Counted from the stretch's first letter, positions 18,040 to 27,317 are shown. The stretch is 64,000 nucleotides of DNA from Nocardioides luteus (GCF_015752315.1 NZ_JADOVJ010000001.1:4146501-4210500), one strand, 5' to 3'. Translations and numbers: made by a program. The notes: generated from the letters alone by a model not told the origin.

Positions 18040-19584
18040 TCAGAACGTCGTATGAACGACCAGATCGATGCGGCCGCTGGCCAGCGCGGCGACGGCGTTC
18101 TCGGTCCAGCGCTCATCGACCCGCGCCGCCACAACCGAGCCCGTCTCCCGGCGTAGCCGTTCGCCCAGGTCGAACATCGTGAGGGTCGAGCCAAGGTCGT
18201 CCTCAGCACGAAGGAGAACGCGGCCAGCGGGCTGGCCGATACCGGTAGCCAGCTGCTTCACCAGCGCGTCGCCTTCCGGGCCCCAGGGGTCGCGTACATC
18301 GACAACGACCTCGTCATGGACGCCCAGCTCCTCGACCGAGACCAAGCGCGACGGCCATGCCTTGCCGTCACGAGCAAGGGGTCGAGACAGAATCCACGGC
18401 GTCCGAGCGTCGTCGGGCACGTCAGAGACCGCGCAGCCGGCGTACTGACTCAGCCCGCGGCGTACGACATCGTCGGCGAGGACGGCGAAGCGGTCGACGC
18501 TCACCTTCCCGGCGCGTGTCATGTAAGCGATCAGCAACTGGTCGACAGGAAGATCAAGCCGGTCAGGGAAGGTGTCCCACCAGCGCATGCTGCGCCGGGC
18601 GGTGTCTTGGAGGTGTTCGACCGCGGGCCGGCGTTCCGTCTCGTAGCGGTCGAGAGCCGTCGGCAGGTCCGGCGCCGCGGCGAGGGCCGCATCGAGAGCG
18701 ATCCCGTCCTCCATGGCGAGCTTCGTCCCGGAGCCGATCGAGTAGTGCGCCGTGTGTGCAGCGTCCCCCAGCAGCACCACATTGCGCTGATGCCACCGCG
18801 CGCACCGGACGGTGCGGAACTGAAGCCAGCGGGTGCGGTTGCCGATCAGGGAATGGCCCTCAAGCTCGTCCTTGAACGCGGCACTGAGGTAGGCCAGCGA
18901 CTCCTCATCGGTCTGGTCGAACCGGGTGCGAGCTGTCGTCAGGTCGAAACCGGCTCGGCGCCAGGTCTCCTCGTCGGTCTCGACGAGGAACGTGCTGCGG
19001 TCCGGTGCGTAGGGATATCCGTGCGCAACGAAGGTGCCATGCTCCGTCTCGACAGGCACGAATAGGGCGCTCGGGAGAGCGAAGTCGGTCCCGCACCACA
19101 GGTAGAGGGACTCATGAGTATCGACGGTTGCGCCGAAGGCGTCGGCTGCCTCTTCCCGGGTCGCACTACTGACGCCATCGGCTGCGATCACCAACTCGAC
19201 GTCAAGCTCCGCCGCCGAGACACGCTCGCCGTAGTGCAACCGGACGCCGGCCTCCTCCGCGTACTGACGCAGGACGTCCAGCAGGGTGGAGCGACCGATG
19301 GCGATGAGGTTGTCGACGGGTAGCAGCGAGCGCTGCCCGCGGACCTCCATCGCCATCTCGTGTTGAAACGACCGCTCGACGATCGCGGCCAGGCTCGCCG
19401 GGTCCGCGGCCTCGAGGTTGCGCTGAGTCCGGGTGGCGAGCCCGACCCCGAAGCCGAACGTTTGGTGTGGCGGACTCTGCTCGTACAGATCCACGGCGCA
19501 TTCGGGATGGCGCAGCTTGACGAGACGGGCGACGTACAGACCGCCCGGACCTCCGCCCAGGACGGCGACGGAACGCAGTTCCAC
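18040..19584 (-). CDS. FAD-dependent aryl-CoA-type monooxygenase (salicylyl-CoA 5-hydroxylase/anthraniloyl-CoA monooxygenase-like)
   Basis: A 514-aa flavoprotein of the class A hydroxylase group. It has the N-terminal dinucleotide fold (VAVLGGGPGGLYVARLVKLR), the YEQSPPHQTFGFGVGLATRTQ region of salicylyl-CoA and anthraniloyl-CoA hydroxylases, LVIAADGVSS, and the FAD GD motif VLLGDAAHTAHYSIGSGTKLA. Residues from about 385 resemble the end of an old-yellow-enzyme barrel (LRRETG, AALASGRIDLV). This suggests a degraded remnant of the two-domain anthraniloyl-CoA enzyme. It starts at a GTG with AAGG eight bases upstream and is divergent from the aryl ligase, which would supply the CoA-activated substrate. 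Confidence 0.85.
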   Translation of the reverse strand: MELRSVAVLGGGPGGLYVARLVKLRHPECAVDLYEQSPPHQTFGFGVGLATRTQRNLEAADPASLAAIVERSFQHEMAMEVRGQRSLLPVDNLIAIGRSTLLDVLRQYAEEAGVRLHYGERVSAAELDVELVIAADGVSSATREEAADAFGATVDTHESLYLWCGTDFALPSALFVPVETEHGTFVAHGYPYAPDRSTFLVETDEETWRRAGFDLTTARTRFDQTDEESLAYLSAAFKDELEGHSLIGNRTRWLQFRTVRCARWHQRNVVLLGDAAHTAHYSIGSGTKLAMEDGIALDAALAAAPDLPTALDRYETERRPAVEHLQDTARRSMRWWDTFPDRLDLPVDQLLIAYMTRAGKVSVDRFAVLADDVVRRGLSQYAGCAVSDVPDDARTPWILSRPLARDGKAWPSRLVSVEELGVHDEVVVDVRDPWGPEGDALVKQLATGIGQPAGRVLLRAEDDLGSTLTMFDLGERLRRETGSVVAARVDERWTENAVAALASGRIDLVVHTTF

Positions 19585-19640
19585 GGTGATGCCTTTCGGC
19601 CGACGACAAGTGTCTCCACGGTAGTCTCGTTCTACACCTA

Positions 19641-19656
19641 CGTCAAGAAGTTGACA
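19641..19656. promoter_or_regulatory. Operator candidate in the monooxygenase/ligase divergent promoter
   Basis: CGTCAA-GAAG-TTGACA is an inverted repeat matching the hyuA site at all but the spacer and last base. It lies 57 bp before the monooxygenase start and about 80 bp before the ligase start. Confidence 0.5.
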
Positions 19657-19736
19657 CTCACGTCGAATCAGCCTTACGGTACAGACTGATGACGACGGTC
19701 ACAGGGCCGTCGCGGCGAGATGCCGAGGGGCAGAGG

Positions 19737-21410
19737 ATGGGCAGCATCGACTGGTCGGGACGCGTGGTCCCGTTCCCGCAGGAGCTCGTGTCGACGTACC
19801 GCGCGGAAGGCCTCTGGGGGACACTCCCCATCGCGGCTGAGTTTCGCGCCGTCGCCGAGAAGTACGCCGCGCGCGACGCGGTCATCACCGCAGAGGGCCG
19901 GCTCTCCTATGCTGAGCTCGACGAGCGAGCCGACCGCGTGGCCGCTGGACTTGTCGAACTCGGTCTCGAACCCGGGGATCGCGTCCTGTTCCAGGTCACC
20001 AACCGACTCCTGACGGTCGTCGCCTGGTACGCCGTCCTCAAGGCCGGTCTCATCCCAGTCTGCACGCTGGCCGTACACCGCGCCCACGAGATCGGACCCA
20101 TCGCGGAGCGCACCGGCGCCGTCGCGCACCTGGTCGAGTCGGGGACCCGAGGCTTCGACCTCGTCGCATTCGCCGAGGAGCAGCAGGCCGAACGTCCCCA
20201 GCTGCGCCATCTCCTCACGATCGCGGCCGGCCCCGACCAGGCAGGAACTCGGATCGAGGATCTCGGCCAGCACGTGGATGCCGCCAGCGCCCGCACGATC
20301 GTTGACTCCATTCAGGCGGGAATCGATCCTGACGAAGTCGCGGTCTTCCAACTGTCGGGAGGAACGACCGGTGTCCCGAAGGTCATCCCCCGCCTGCACG
20401 CCGAGTACTGGTACAACGCACGTGCCTACGCCGCTGCTTGGAATTGGGACGAAACCACGCGAAACGGTCACCTGATCCCGCTGATCCACAACGCCGGGAT
20501 CGTCTGCGGCCTGCACGGTCCCCACAGTGTCGGGGGCGCGCTCATCCTCGCCAGCCCCGATCTCTCCGAGGCTCTTCCACTCCTCGCGGCTTCCCGGGTC
20601 ACCGACGTACTCCTCGGCCACGGTCATTACAACGCCATCCGCTCCCCCGAGTTCGACGAGCTCGCACCGACCCTCCGGACGGTGGTGCTCTCAGGCGCAA
20701 AGGTGCCCCTTCCGATCTTCGAGCGTCTCGAGGGACTCGACATCTGGAGCGGCCAACTGTTCGGGATGGGCGAGGGGTTCTTCGCGGTCACTCCGCTCGA
20801 CGCACCTCGCGAGGCCCGCCTGACGACGGTCGGCTCTGGACTGTCTCCAGCGGACTCATTCGTGGTCCTGGCCCCGGGATCCGAGGATGAGGTTGCCGAC
20901 GGAGAGGTGGGAGAGCTCTGCTGCGCTGGGCCCTACACGCTGCGCGGATACTTCGACGCCGCTGAGCACAATCTCGGCGCGTTCACCTCGACCGGGCTCT
21001 ATCGGACGGGAGATCTGGTCGCCGTGCAGACCTACGGGACCTCACGATTCCTCTCGGTCGAGGGACGACTCAAAGACGTCATCAACCGCGGCGGCGAGAA
21101 GATCAACGCCGAGGAGGTCGAGGTCCTACTGCTGCGCCACCCCGACATCATCGGCGCTGCCGTCGTAGCCATGCCCGACGAGCGGCTCGGGGAGCGCTCG
21201 TGTGCCTTTCTCGTCGGACGCGGAGAGCCGCTCTCCATGACCGACATCCAACGTCACCTCGACGGCCTCGGCGTGGCCAAGTTCAAATGGCCCGAGCGGC
21301 TCGAGTGGATCGAGGAGATGCCCAAGACAGCGGTGGGCAAGATCGACAAGAAGCATCTGCACGCTCAGATCGCGGCTCGGGTCGATGACGAGCGGCGCTC
21401 GCTCGCATGA
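19737..21410 (+). CDS. Aryl acid AMP/CoA ligase (adenylate-forming, DhbE/SdgA-like)
   Basis: A 557-aa adenylating enzyme that would activate an aromatic acid with ATP (and CoA). The phosphate-binding motif is QLSGGTTGVPKVIPRLH, typical of 2,3-dihydroxybenzoate/salicylate AMP ligases. Further motifs are YRTGDLV, GRLKDVINRGGEKINAEEVE and the catalytic-Lys region PKTAVGKIDKKHL. Start 19737 (MGSIDW) has GAGGGG six bases upstream; an in-frame ATG at 19689 lacks a ribosome site. The SDR gene overlaps its stop by 4 bp. In Streptomyces salicylate degradation a similar ligase acts with a salicylyl-CoA hydroxylase, the same pairing as here. Confidence 0.87.
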   Translation: MGSIDWSGRVVPFPQELVSTYRAEGLWGTLPIAAEFRAVAEKYAARDAVITAEGRLSYAELDERADRVAAGLVELGLEPGDRVLFQVTNRLLTVVAWYAVLKAGLIPVCTLAVHRAHEIGPIAERTGAVAHLVESGTRGFDLVAFAEEQQAERPQLRHLLTIAAGPDQAGTRIEDLGQHVDAASARTIVDSIQAGIDPDEVAVFQLSGGTTGVPKVIPRLHAEYWYNARAYAAAWNWDETTRNGHLIPLIHNAGIVCGLHGPHSVGGALILASPDLSEALPLLAASRVTDVLLGHGHYNAIRSPEFDELAPTLRTVVLSGAKVPLPIFERLEGLDIWSGQLFGMGEGFFAVTPLDAPREARLTTVGSGLSPADSFVVLAPGSEDEVADGEVGELCCAGPYTLRGYFDAAEHNLGAFTSTGLYRTGDLVAVQTYGTSRFLSVEGRLKDVINRGGEKINAEEVEVLLLRHPDIIGAAVVAMPDERLGERSCAFLVGRGEPLSMTDIQRHLDGLGVAKFKWPERLEWIEEMPKTAVGKIDKKHLHAQIAARVDDERRSLA

Positions 21411-22147
21411 GCGCCCCCGCCGCACTCGTGACCGGTGGCTCGGCAGGCATCGGACTCGCGACCGCTGCCATGCTCGTCGACAAGGGCTGGTCGGTGACCT
21501 TGGTAGGCCGTGACCGCGACAAACTGCTGAGCGCCGCTGCCGAACTCGGCACCGACCGGGTACATGTCGTTGCCGCCAACTTGGCGAGCGACGTTGCCAA
21601 GGATGTGATCGCCGAACACGTACGCCGTCACGCTCGGTTGGACCTCCTGGTCAACAACGCCGGTGCTGGCCTCATCGGCCCGATCCAGCAGAAGACCTCC
21701 AAGGAGCTTGACCTGGAGCTCACGCTGAACCTCCGCAGCGCCGTGAGGCTCATCCAGGAAGCCCTACCTCAGCTGAACGAGGCCGCCAGGAGCAACGGCG
21801 CGAGCTGGATCATCAACGTCAGCTCGATGACGGCGACCGAGACGCCCCCTTACGCGTCCGTCTACTCCGCCACCAAGGCAGCCCTGGTTGCCCTCTCGAG
21901 CTCCCTCCACGCCGAGCTCAGCCCCGACGGCATCCACGTCACCGCACTGACACCCGGACTCGTCGACACCCCAGGCACCAGCTGGGCACCCGAACAAACG
22001 CGTGATCGCATGATCCCAGCCGAAGACGTTGCGGGGGCTGTTCGCTTCCTGCTGGGCCAGACGCCCCGCTGCTTCGTGCCGGTCCTACCACTCGTGGCTG
22101 CAGGGGCGGGAATGCACGAAATGGTGAACTGGCGCGCACTGGGTTGA
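21407..22147 (+). CDS. Short-chain dehydrogenase/reductase (SDR)
   Basis: A 246-aa classical SDR. It has the cofactor motif TGGSAGIGLATA, structural NNAGAG, and catalytic Ser (INVSSMTA) and Tyr-x-x-x-Lys (YSATKAAL). It starts in an ATGA overlap with the ligase. It probably oxidises or reduces an alcohol/ketone of the aromatic substrate; 1-arylethanol dehydrogenases acting before ketone carboxylation belong to this superfamily. The assignment to a specific step is inference. Confidence 0.88.
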   Translation: MSAPAALVTGGSAGIGLATAAMLVDKGWSVTLVGRDRDKLLSAAAELGTDRVHVVAANLASDVAKDVIAEHVRRHARLDLLVNNAGAGLIGPIQQKTSKELDLELTLNLRSAVRLIQEALPQLNEAARSNGASWIINVSSMTATETPPYASVYSATKAALVALSSSLHAELSPDGIHVTALTPGLVDTPGTSWAPEQTRDRMIPAEDVAGAVRFLLGQTPRCFVPVLPLVAAGAGMHEMVNWRALG

Positions 22148-22264
22148 TTCGCAATCGCCACGCCGCACCGAATCGGCGACACGGTCCTGGCCGCGTCTGT
22201 CGCATTCGACGGGATTGCCTTTGTGCTGCTGGAGCTAAGGGATCGTCGCTGTGCCAAGTCGGAC

Positions 22265-24025
22265 TCAGTCTTCGAGCGGCCCCAGGGAGGGCCCGGCGAC
22301 GAAACGGGCTGTCGGATCGGCGAGCACGTCGAGCTCCAGGACGACCAGTTCGTTGCCGTCGGGCCGCAGCACCGGGCCCGGCACGAAGAGGGTCTGCTGC
22401 GGCCCGCGACGCCAGTAGCGGCCCAGGCAGAAGCCGTTGATCCAGGCGATGCCCTTGCCCCAGGCGGCGGTGTCGAGGAAGAGGTCGACGTCGGGCTCGG
22501 CCGAGAAGGTTGCGCGCCACGCGGTGGGCCCGACCCCGGCGCCCTGGCCGGAGGATGGGACGGTCTGCCACAGGCGCGGCACCCGGTCGAGGTCGATGGC
22601 CAGGACCTCCCAGTCGGTGAGTGGCATCCCGTCGAACAGGGCCGGCCCGACCAGGCCCTTGTGCTCACCGATACGGGCGCCGTAGTTGACCCGGCCCTGG
22701 TCCTCGACGACCAGCTCCAGCCGACCGCGGCCGCGCGGGAGCGCGATCGCCCGCTCGGCGTGCTCCCGCTCGAGGACGCCGACCGGGGCGCCGTCGAGGA
22801 AGACGGCGGCACGGTCACGTACCTCGCCGAGGGTGAGGACGCCCGGGCCGCCGCCGTCGCCCGACAGCTCGGTCCGGTAGACGGCCAGACGAGTGTCGGA
22901 ATCCAGCTCGTCCAGCATCGGGAGCGACTCCCACGTGCTCCAGGAGCCCCAAACCTCCGGGTTGTCGAGCAGCCGGACCGGCTCGCCCAACGCCACCGTC
23001 TGCTCGGGGGCGGGGCCAGTCGCGACCGGGACCTCGGCCGGCACCGGGGCGTAGCGGGCGATGACGTCGCGGAACGCGAAGTACTTCGCGGTCGGGTTCC
23101 CGGCCTCGTCCAGCGGAGCGTCGTAGTCGTACGAGGTCACCGTCGGCCGGTAGATCCCCTTGTCATTGGCCCCGCTGGTCAGGCCGAAGTTCGTGCCGCC
23201 GTGGAACATGTAGACGTTGACGGAGGCGCCGGCCGCGAGCAGGGCGTCGAGCTCATCGGCGGCCTGCTCGACGGGGGTGGTGTGGTGCCGGCCTCCCCAG
23301 TGGTCGAACCAGCCGTCCCAGAACTCCATGCACATCAGCGGCCCGGTCGGCTGGTGGTCGCGGAGGGTGCGCAGGCGGTTCGCGCTGTCCGACCCGAAGG
23401 AGCTGGTACGCAGCACCCCGTCGAGTCCACCGGCGGCGAGCATGGCATCGACGGGCTGGTCCACGGTGACCAGTGGCACGTCGATGCCGGCGCCGCGGAT
23501 CATGTCCGCGACGGCCTGCAGGTAGTCCCGGTCGTCGCCGTACGCGCCGTACTCGTTCTCCACCTGGACCAGCAGCACGGGTCCGCCCAGGTCGACCTGG
23601 TGCGGTCGCACGAGCGCCAGGACCTGGTGGAGGTACTTCTCGACCTCGTCGAGGAAGCGCGGCTCGTGGCGGCGGATGCCGACGCCCGGCTCCCGGAACA
23701 GCCAGGGCGGCAGCCCGCCGTTGTCCCACTCCGCACAGATGAACGGCCCAGGACGCACGATCGCGTGCAGGCCGGCCTCCCCCACCAGGCGCAGGAACCG
23801 CGGCAGGTCGAGGATGCCGTCGGTGTCGAAGACACCCGGGCGGGGGCTGTGCGCGTTCCACGGCACGTACGTCTCGATGGTGTTGAGGCCCATGAGCCTG
23901 GCCTTCTCGATCCGGTCCGCCCACTGGTCGGGGTGGACCCGGAAGTAGTGCAGCGCGCCGGAGAGGATCCGGAACGGCTCACCGTCGAGAAGGAAGTCGG
24001 TCTCGCCGATCGTGAACTCGGGCAT
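22265..24025 (-). CDS. Beta-galactosidase, glycoside hydrolase family 35
   Basis: A 586-aa GH35 enzyme. It begins EFTIGETDFLLDGEPFRILS and has GALHYFRVHPDQWADRI, ETYVPWNAHSP, the acid/base Glu in QVENEYGAYG and the nucleophile Glu in CMEFWDGWFDHWGG. The C-terminal half contains two jelly-roll-like modules ending near NGFCLGRYWRRGPQQTLFVP. There is no signal peptide, so it acts in the cytoplasm on imported galactosides. Start 24025 is preferred (AGAGG six bases upstream). It is downstream of the ABC transporter genes but separated by a strong hairpin. Confidence 0.9.
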   Translation of the reverse strand: MPEFTIGETDFLLDGEPFRILSGALHYFRVHPDQWADRIEKARLMGLNTIETYVPWNAHSPRPGVFDTDGILDLPRFLRLVGEAGLHAIVRPGPFICAEWDNGGLPPWLFREPGVGIRRHEPRFLDEVEKYLHQVLALVRPHQVDLGGPVLLVQVENEYGAYGDDRDYLQAVADMIRGAGIDVPLVTVDQPVDAMLAAGGLDGVLRTSSFGSDSANRLRTLRDHQPTGPLMCMEFWDGWFDHWGGRHHTTPVEQAADELDALLAAGASVNVYMFHGGTNFGLTSGANDKGIYRPTVTSYDYDAPLDEAGNPTAKYFAFRDVIARYAPVPAEVPVATGPAPEQTVALGEPVRLLDNPEVWGSWSTWESLPMLDELDSDTRLAVYRTELSGDGGGPGVLTLGEVRDRAAVFLDGAPVGVLEREHAERAIALPRGRGRLELVVEDQGRVNYGARIGEHKGLVGPALFDGMPLTDWEVLAIDLDRVPRLWQTVPSSGQGAGVGPTAWRATFSAEPDVDLFLDTAAWGKGIAWINGFCLGRYWRRGPQQTLFVPGPVLRPDGNELVVLELDVLADPTARFVAGPSLGPLED

Positions 24026-24041
24026 GCCTGCCTCTCGCAAG

Positions 24042-24085
24042 GGACCGACAGCCGCCGCTCTGCGACGTGCGGCGGCTGTCGGTCC
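24042..24085 (-). terminator. Hairpin between the solute-binding protein and GH35 genes
   Basis: GGACCGACAGCCGCCGC (24042-24058) pairs with its complement at 24069-24085 across a 10-base loop. It may lower expression of the hydrolase relative to the binding protein, as is usual in sugar ABC operons. Confidence 0.75.
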
Positions 24086-24105
24086 TCGTCAGTCGTGGTC
24101 GTGGG

Positions 24106-25449
24106 TCAGTTGACGCTGAAGCCCTGCTCGTCGCCGTACTTCACGAGCGCTTCCTGCCAGGCCGTCAGGCCGCCCTCGAGGGCGGTGTGGGTCTGGTAGG
24201 ACTTGCCGACGGTGTCGCCGTAGATCGTGTCGGCGTACAGCTGGTAGGGCAGGTACTGCCAGCCCTCGACCACCTGCGTGGCTGCCTCGGTGAGCACCTG
24301 GTTGACCTGCTGGCCACCGAAGTAGTCGAGCTTCTTGTCGACGAACGCCGGGTCCTCCAGGTCCGCGACCGTGGCCGGGAAGCCACCGCTCTCCAGGAAC
24401 GGCTCGACGCCCTCGTCGTGGTTGAGCCAGCGTACGAACGCCGCCGCCAGCGCGGGGTTCTTGCTCTGCTTCAGCACGGACTGGGTGCCGCCGCCGTTCT
24501 CGGCGGTCGCCGGCTGGCCGTCGTACGTGGGCATCGGTGCGGCCCGCCACTTGCCCGCACCGTCGGGCACGGACTGCTCGAACACGCCGGGCGCCCAGGC
24601 GCCGAGGGGGATGGACGCGATGGTCCCGTCACCCAGTGCCTTGTACCACTCCTCGGTCCAGCCCGGGATGGAGCAGGCCAGCTCGTCCTCGATGAGCTGG
24701 TTCCACACGCCCGTCCACTTCAGCGTGCCCTCGTCCTGCAGATCGATCGTGACGTTCTCGCCCTCGGACTCGAACGGCGTGCCACCGGCCTGCCAGATCA
24801 TGCTGGTGGTGAATCCGGCCTCACCACTGTCGTTGGTGATGCACTGCGACGGGTTCTCCTTCTTGATGGTCCGGGCAGCCTCGACGTACTCGTCCCAGGT
24901 CTTCGGCACCTCGAGCTTGTGCTCGTCGAAGACCTCCTGGTTGTAGAAGAGCGCCATCGGGCCGGAGTCCTGCGGCAGCCCGTAGAGGCCCTCGCCGGCC
25001 TGCACCGAGGCCCACGTCGACGGCGTGTAGTCCGACTCGAACTCGTCGAAGCCGTACTGGCGCAGGTCGACCAGGTCGCCGGGCAGCGCGAACTGCGGGA
25101 GGGCCTTGTACTCGATCTGCACCACGTCGGGGCCGCCGGAACCGGCCTTGATCGCGTTCTGCAGCTTCGTGTAGTGGTCGTTGCCGGTGCCGGCGTTGAC
25201 CAGCTTCACCTCGACGTTCGGGTACTGCTTTTCGAACGCCGCCACCTGGGCCTCGGCGGACGGGGTCCACGTCCAGTACGTGATGGTGCCCCCTTCCTCG
25301 AGAGCGGCGTCGAGGTCCGCGGCCGTGCCTTCGCCTCCGCTGCCGCCACCGTCGCCCGAGCCACAACCGGCGAGCACGGAGGCGGCCGTGAGGGCTGCCG
25401 CGACAAGGGCGATCCGGCGGCGGGCTCTGCGCCCACTGATGATCAACAT
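24106..25449 (-). CDS. Sugar ABC transporter substrate-binding lipoprotein (CUT1 type)
   Basis: A 447-aa extracellular lipoprotein. The signal peptide ends in the lipobox VLAGC (Cys about residue 29), followed by a Gly/Ser linker and a periplasmic-binding-protein fold typical of oligosaccharide receptors (TITYWTWTPSAEAQVAAFEK, GPDVVQIEYKALPQF, GLYGLPQDSGPMALFYNQEV). It should bind galacto- or arabino-oligosaccharides, judging from the hydrolases in the same locus. It follows the two permease genes with a 15-bp gap. Confidence 0.92.
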   Translation of the reverse strand: MLIISGRRARRRIALVAAALTAASVLAGCGSGDGGGSGGEGTAADLDAALEEGGTITYWTWTPSAEAQVAAFEKQYPNVEVKLVNAGTGNDHYTKLQNAIKAGSGGPDVVQIEYKALPQFALPGDLVDLRQYGFDEFESDYTPSTWASVQAGEGLYGLPQDSGPMALFYNQEVFDEHKLEVPKTWDEYVEAARTIKKENPSQCITNDSGEAGFTTSMIWQAGGTPFESEGENVTIDLQDEGTLKWTGVWNQLIEDELACSIPGWTEEWYKALGDGTIASIPLGAWAPGVFEQSVPDGAGKWRAAPMPTYDGQPATAENGGGTQSVLKQSKNPALAAAFVRWLNHDEGVEPFLESGGFPATVADLEDPAFVDKKLDYFGGQQVNQVLTEAATQVVEGWQYLPYQLYADTIYGDTVGKSYQTHTALEGGLTAWQEALVKYGDEQGFSVN

Positions 25450-25464
25450 GTCGTTCCTTTCATT

Positions 25465-26337
25465 TCACTGTTTGACGCTTCCCGCGCTCAGGCCGGACTG
25501 CCAGAACCGCTGGAGGAGGATGAAGGCGATGACGAGCGGGACGATGGTCAGCAGGGATCCCGTGACCACGAGGTTGTAGACGGGCTGCGCGTTGGCGCCC
25601 GTCGCCTGGGCGCTCCACTGGGTGAGGCCCACGGTGAGCGGGTAGAGCTTCGGCTCGCTCAGCATGATCAGTGGCAGGAAGTAGTTGTTCCACGTCGAGA
25701 CGACGGCGAACAGCAGCACCGTGACGACGCCGGGAGCGAGCAGACGCAGCGTGACCGTGAAGAAGATCCGGATCTCGCCGGCGCCGTCGATGCGCGCCGC
25801 CTCGAGCAGCTCGTCCGGCACGGCGTCCGCGGCGTAGACCCACATCAGGTAGAGGCCGAACGGGCTGATCAGCGAGGGGATGATGATCGCCCAGACCGTG
25901 TTGGTGAGCCCCATGTTCGAGAACATCAGGAACGTCGGCACGGCCAGCGCGGTGCCGGGCACGGCCACCGCCCCGATGATGACGGCGAAGACCGTCCGGC
26001 GTCCGGGGAAGCGGTACTTGGCCAGGCCGTAGCCGGCCGCGGTGGCCAGCAGAGTCGCGCCGCCGGCACCCACCACGACGTAGAGAAGCGTGTTCGCCAG
26101 CCAGCGCAGGAAGATGCCGTCGCGATAGGTCAGCGTGTCGCGGATGTTGCTGAAGAACGCGAAGTCGTCGCCGACCCACAGCCCGGGGCTCGAGAACAGA
26201 TCCTCCTGTGTCTTGGTGGCGCTCAGGACCAGCCACGCCAGCGGCACCAGCGTGTAGACGAGGAACAGCGCCATCAGCACGGTCAGCAGCGGCGATCGTC
26301 GCGGCGTCAGCGGCGACGTGCTCACCCGGCCCGTCAT
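25465..26337 (-). CDS. Carbohydrate ABC transporter permease (MalG type)
   Basis: A 290-aa membrane protein with six predicted helices. The cytoplasmic EAA loop EAARIDGAGEIRIFFTVTL contacts the ATPase. Its start overlaps the MalF-type gene by 4 bp. No ATPase is encoded in the locus, which fits the actinobacterial habit of sharing one MsiK-like ATPase among CUT1 transporters. Confidence 0.92.
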   Translation of the reverse strand: MTGRVSTSPLTPRRSPLLTVLMALFLVYTLVPLAWLVLSATKTQEDLFSSPGLWVGDDFAFFSNIRDTLTYRDGIFLRWLANTLLYVVVGAGGATLLATAAGYGLAKYRFPGRRTVFAVIIGAVAVPGTALAVPTFLMFSNMGLTNTVWAIIIPSLISPFGLYLMWVYAADAVPDELLEAARIDGAGEIRIFFTVTLRLLAPGVVTVLLFAVVSTWNNYFLPLIMLSEPKLYPLTVGLTQWSAQATGANAQPVYNLVVTGSLLTIVPLVIAFILLQRFWQSGLSAGSVKQ

Positions 26338-27281
26338 CTCATCGCCTCTCGTGAGCCGCGGAGCTGGACGGCGTACGCGATCACCGCGGTCAGCAGGCCC
26401 ATCACGATCGCGACCGTCGCCGAGTAGTTGTACTGCTGCCCACCGAAGGACAGGTTGTAGGCGTAGAGGTTCGGTGTGTAGTAGGTCGTGATGACGTTGG
26501 GTTCCAGCGTGCGCAGGATGTTCGGCTCGTTGAAGAGCTGGAAGGTCCCGATGATGGAGAAGATCGTGGCGATCAGGATGGCCCCGCGCAGAGCCGGGAT
26601 CTTGATCGAGAGCACGGTCCGCAGCGGCCCGGCACCGTCGAGCGCGGCGGCCTCGTAGAGCTCGCCGGGCACGGTGCGCAGCGCGGAGTAGAAGATCAGC
26701 ATGTTGTAGCCCACGAACTCCCAGGTCACGATGTTGGCGATCGAGGCGAGCATCCAGTTGCTGCTCAGCGGCACGATCGAAGTGCCGAACAGGTCATTGA
26801 GGTCGGCGGCCAGCCCGAAGTTGGTGCCGTACATGAAGCCCCACATCAGGACGGCCACGACGCCGGGAACGGCGTACGGCAGGAAGATCACGAGCCGGAA
26901 GAAGCTCGTGGCGTAGAGCCGGGCGCTGTCGATGGCCAGCGCGGCCACCAGGGCGAGGGCGAGCATGATCGGCACCTGTACGACGAAGAACAGCAGCACT
27001 CGCAGCGAACCGTCCCAGAATTTGTCGTCGGTGAACACGTCGACGTAGTTGTCCAGACCGACGAACTCCGTGGTGCCGAAGAACGCCTGCGCGCGGAAGA
27101 GGCTGAGGTAGGCGGCGTAGCCGATCGGCGCCAGGAAGGTCAGCGCGAACACCGCCAGGAACGGGCCGACGAAGATCCACCCCTTGGTGTCGCTGCGCGA
27201 CCACCGGCGACCGGGCACGGGTGGTCGCGGACCACCACCGGCCGCCCGGCGGCCCTCCATCTCGGCCACATCCTGGGACAC
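26334..27281 (-). CDS. Carbohydrate ABC transporter permease (MalF type)
   Basis: A 315-aa permease whose first 35 residues are cytoplasmic and Pro/Arg rich, followed by six helices. The EAA loop is YEAAALDGAGPLRTVLSIKI. The GTG start at 27281 is chosen because AAAGGAGG lies 8 bases upstream; a longer frame to 27353 would run through the operator. It is the first gene of the transporter operon and diverges from lacI. Confidence 0.9.
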   Translation of the reverse strand: MSQDVAEMEGRRAAGGGPRPPVPGRRWSRSDTKGWIFVGPFLAVFALTFLAPIGYAAYLSLFRAQAFFGTTEFVGLDNYVDVFTDDKFWDGSLRVLLFFVVQVPIMLALALVAALAIDSARLYATSFFRLVIFLPYAVPGVVAVLMWGFMYGTNFGLAADLNDLFGTSIVPLSSNWMLASIANIVTWEFVGYNMLIFYSALRTVPGELYEAAALDGAGPLRTVLSIKIPALRGAILIATIFSIIGTFQLFNEPNILRTLEPNVITTYYTPNLYAYNLSFGGQQYNYSATVAIVMGLLTAVIAYAVQLRGSREAMR

Positions 27282-27317
27282 GGTCCCGCCTCCTTTCACC
27301 GCCTTTCGGTGGCGGCC

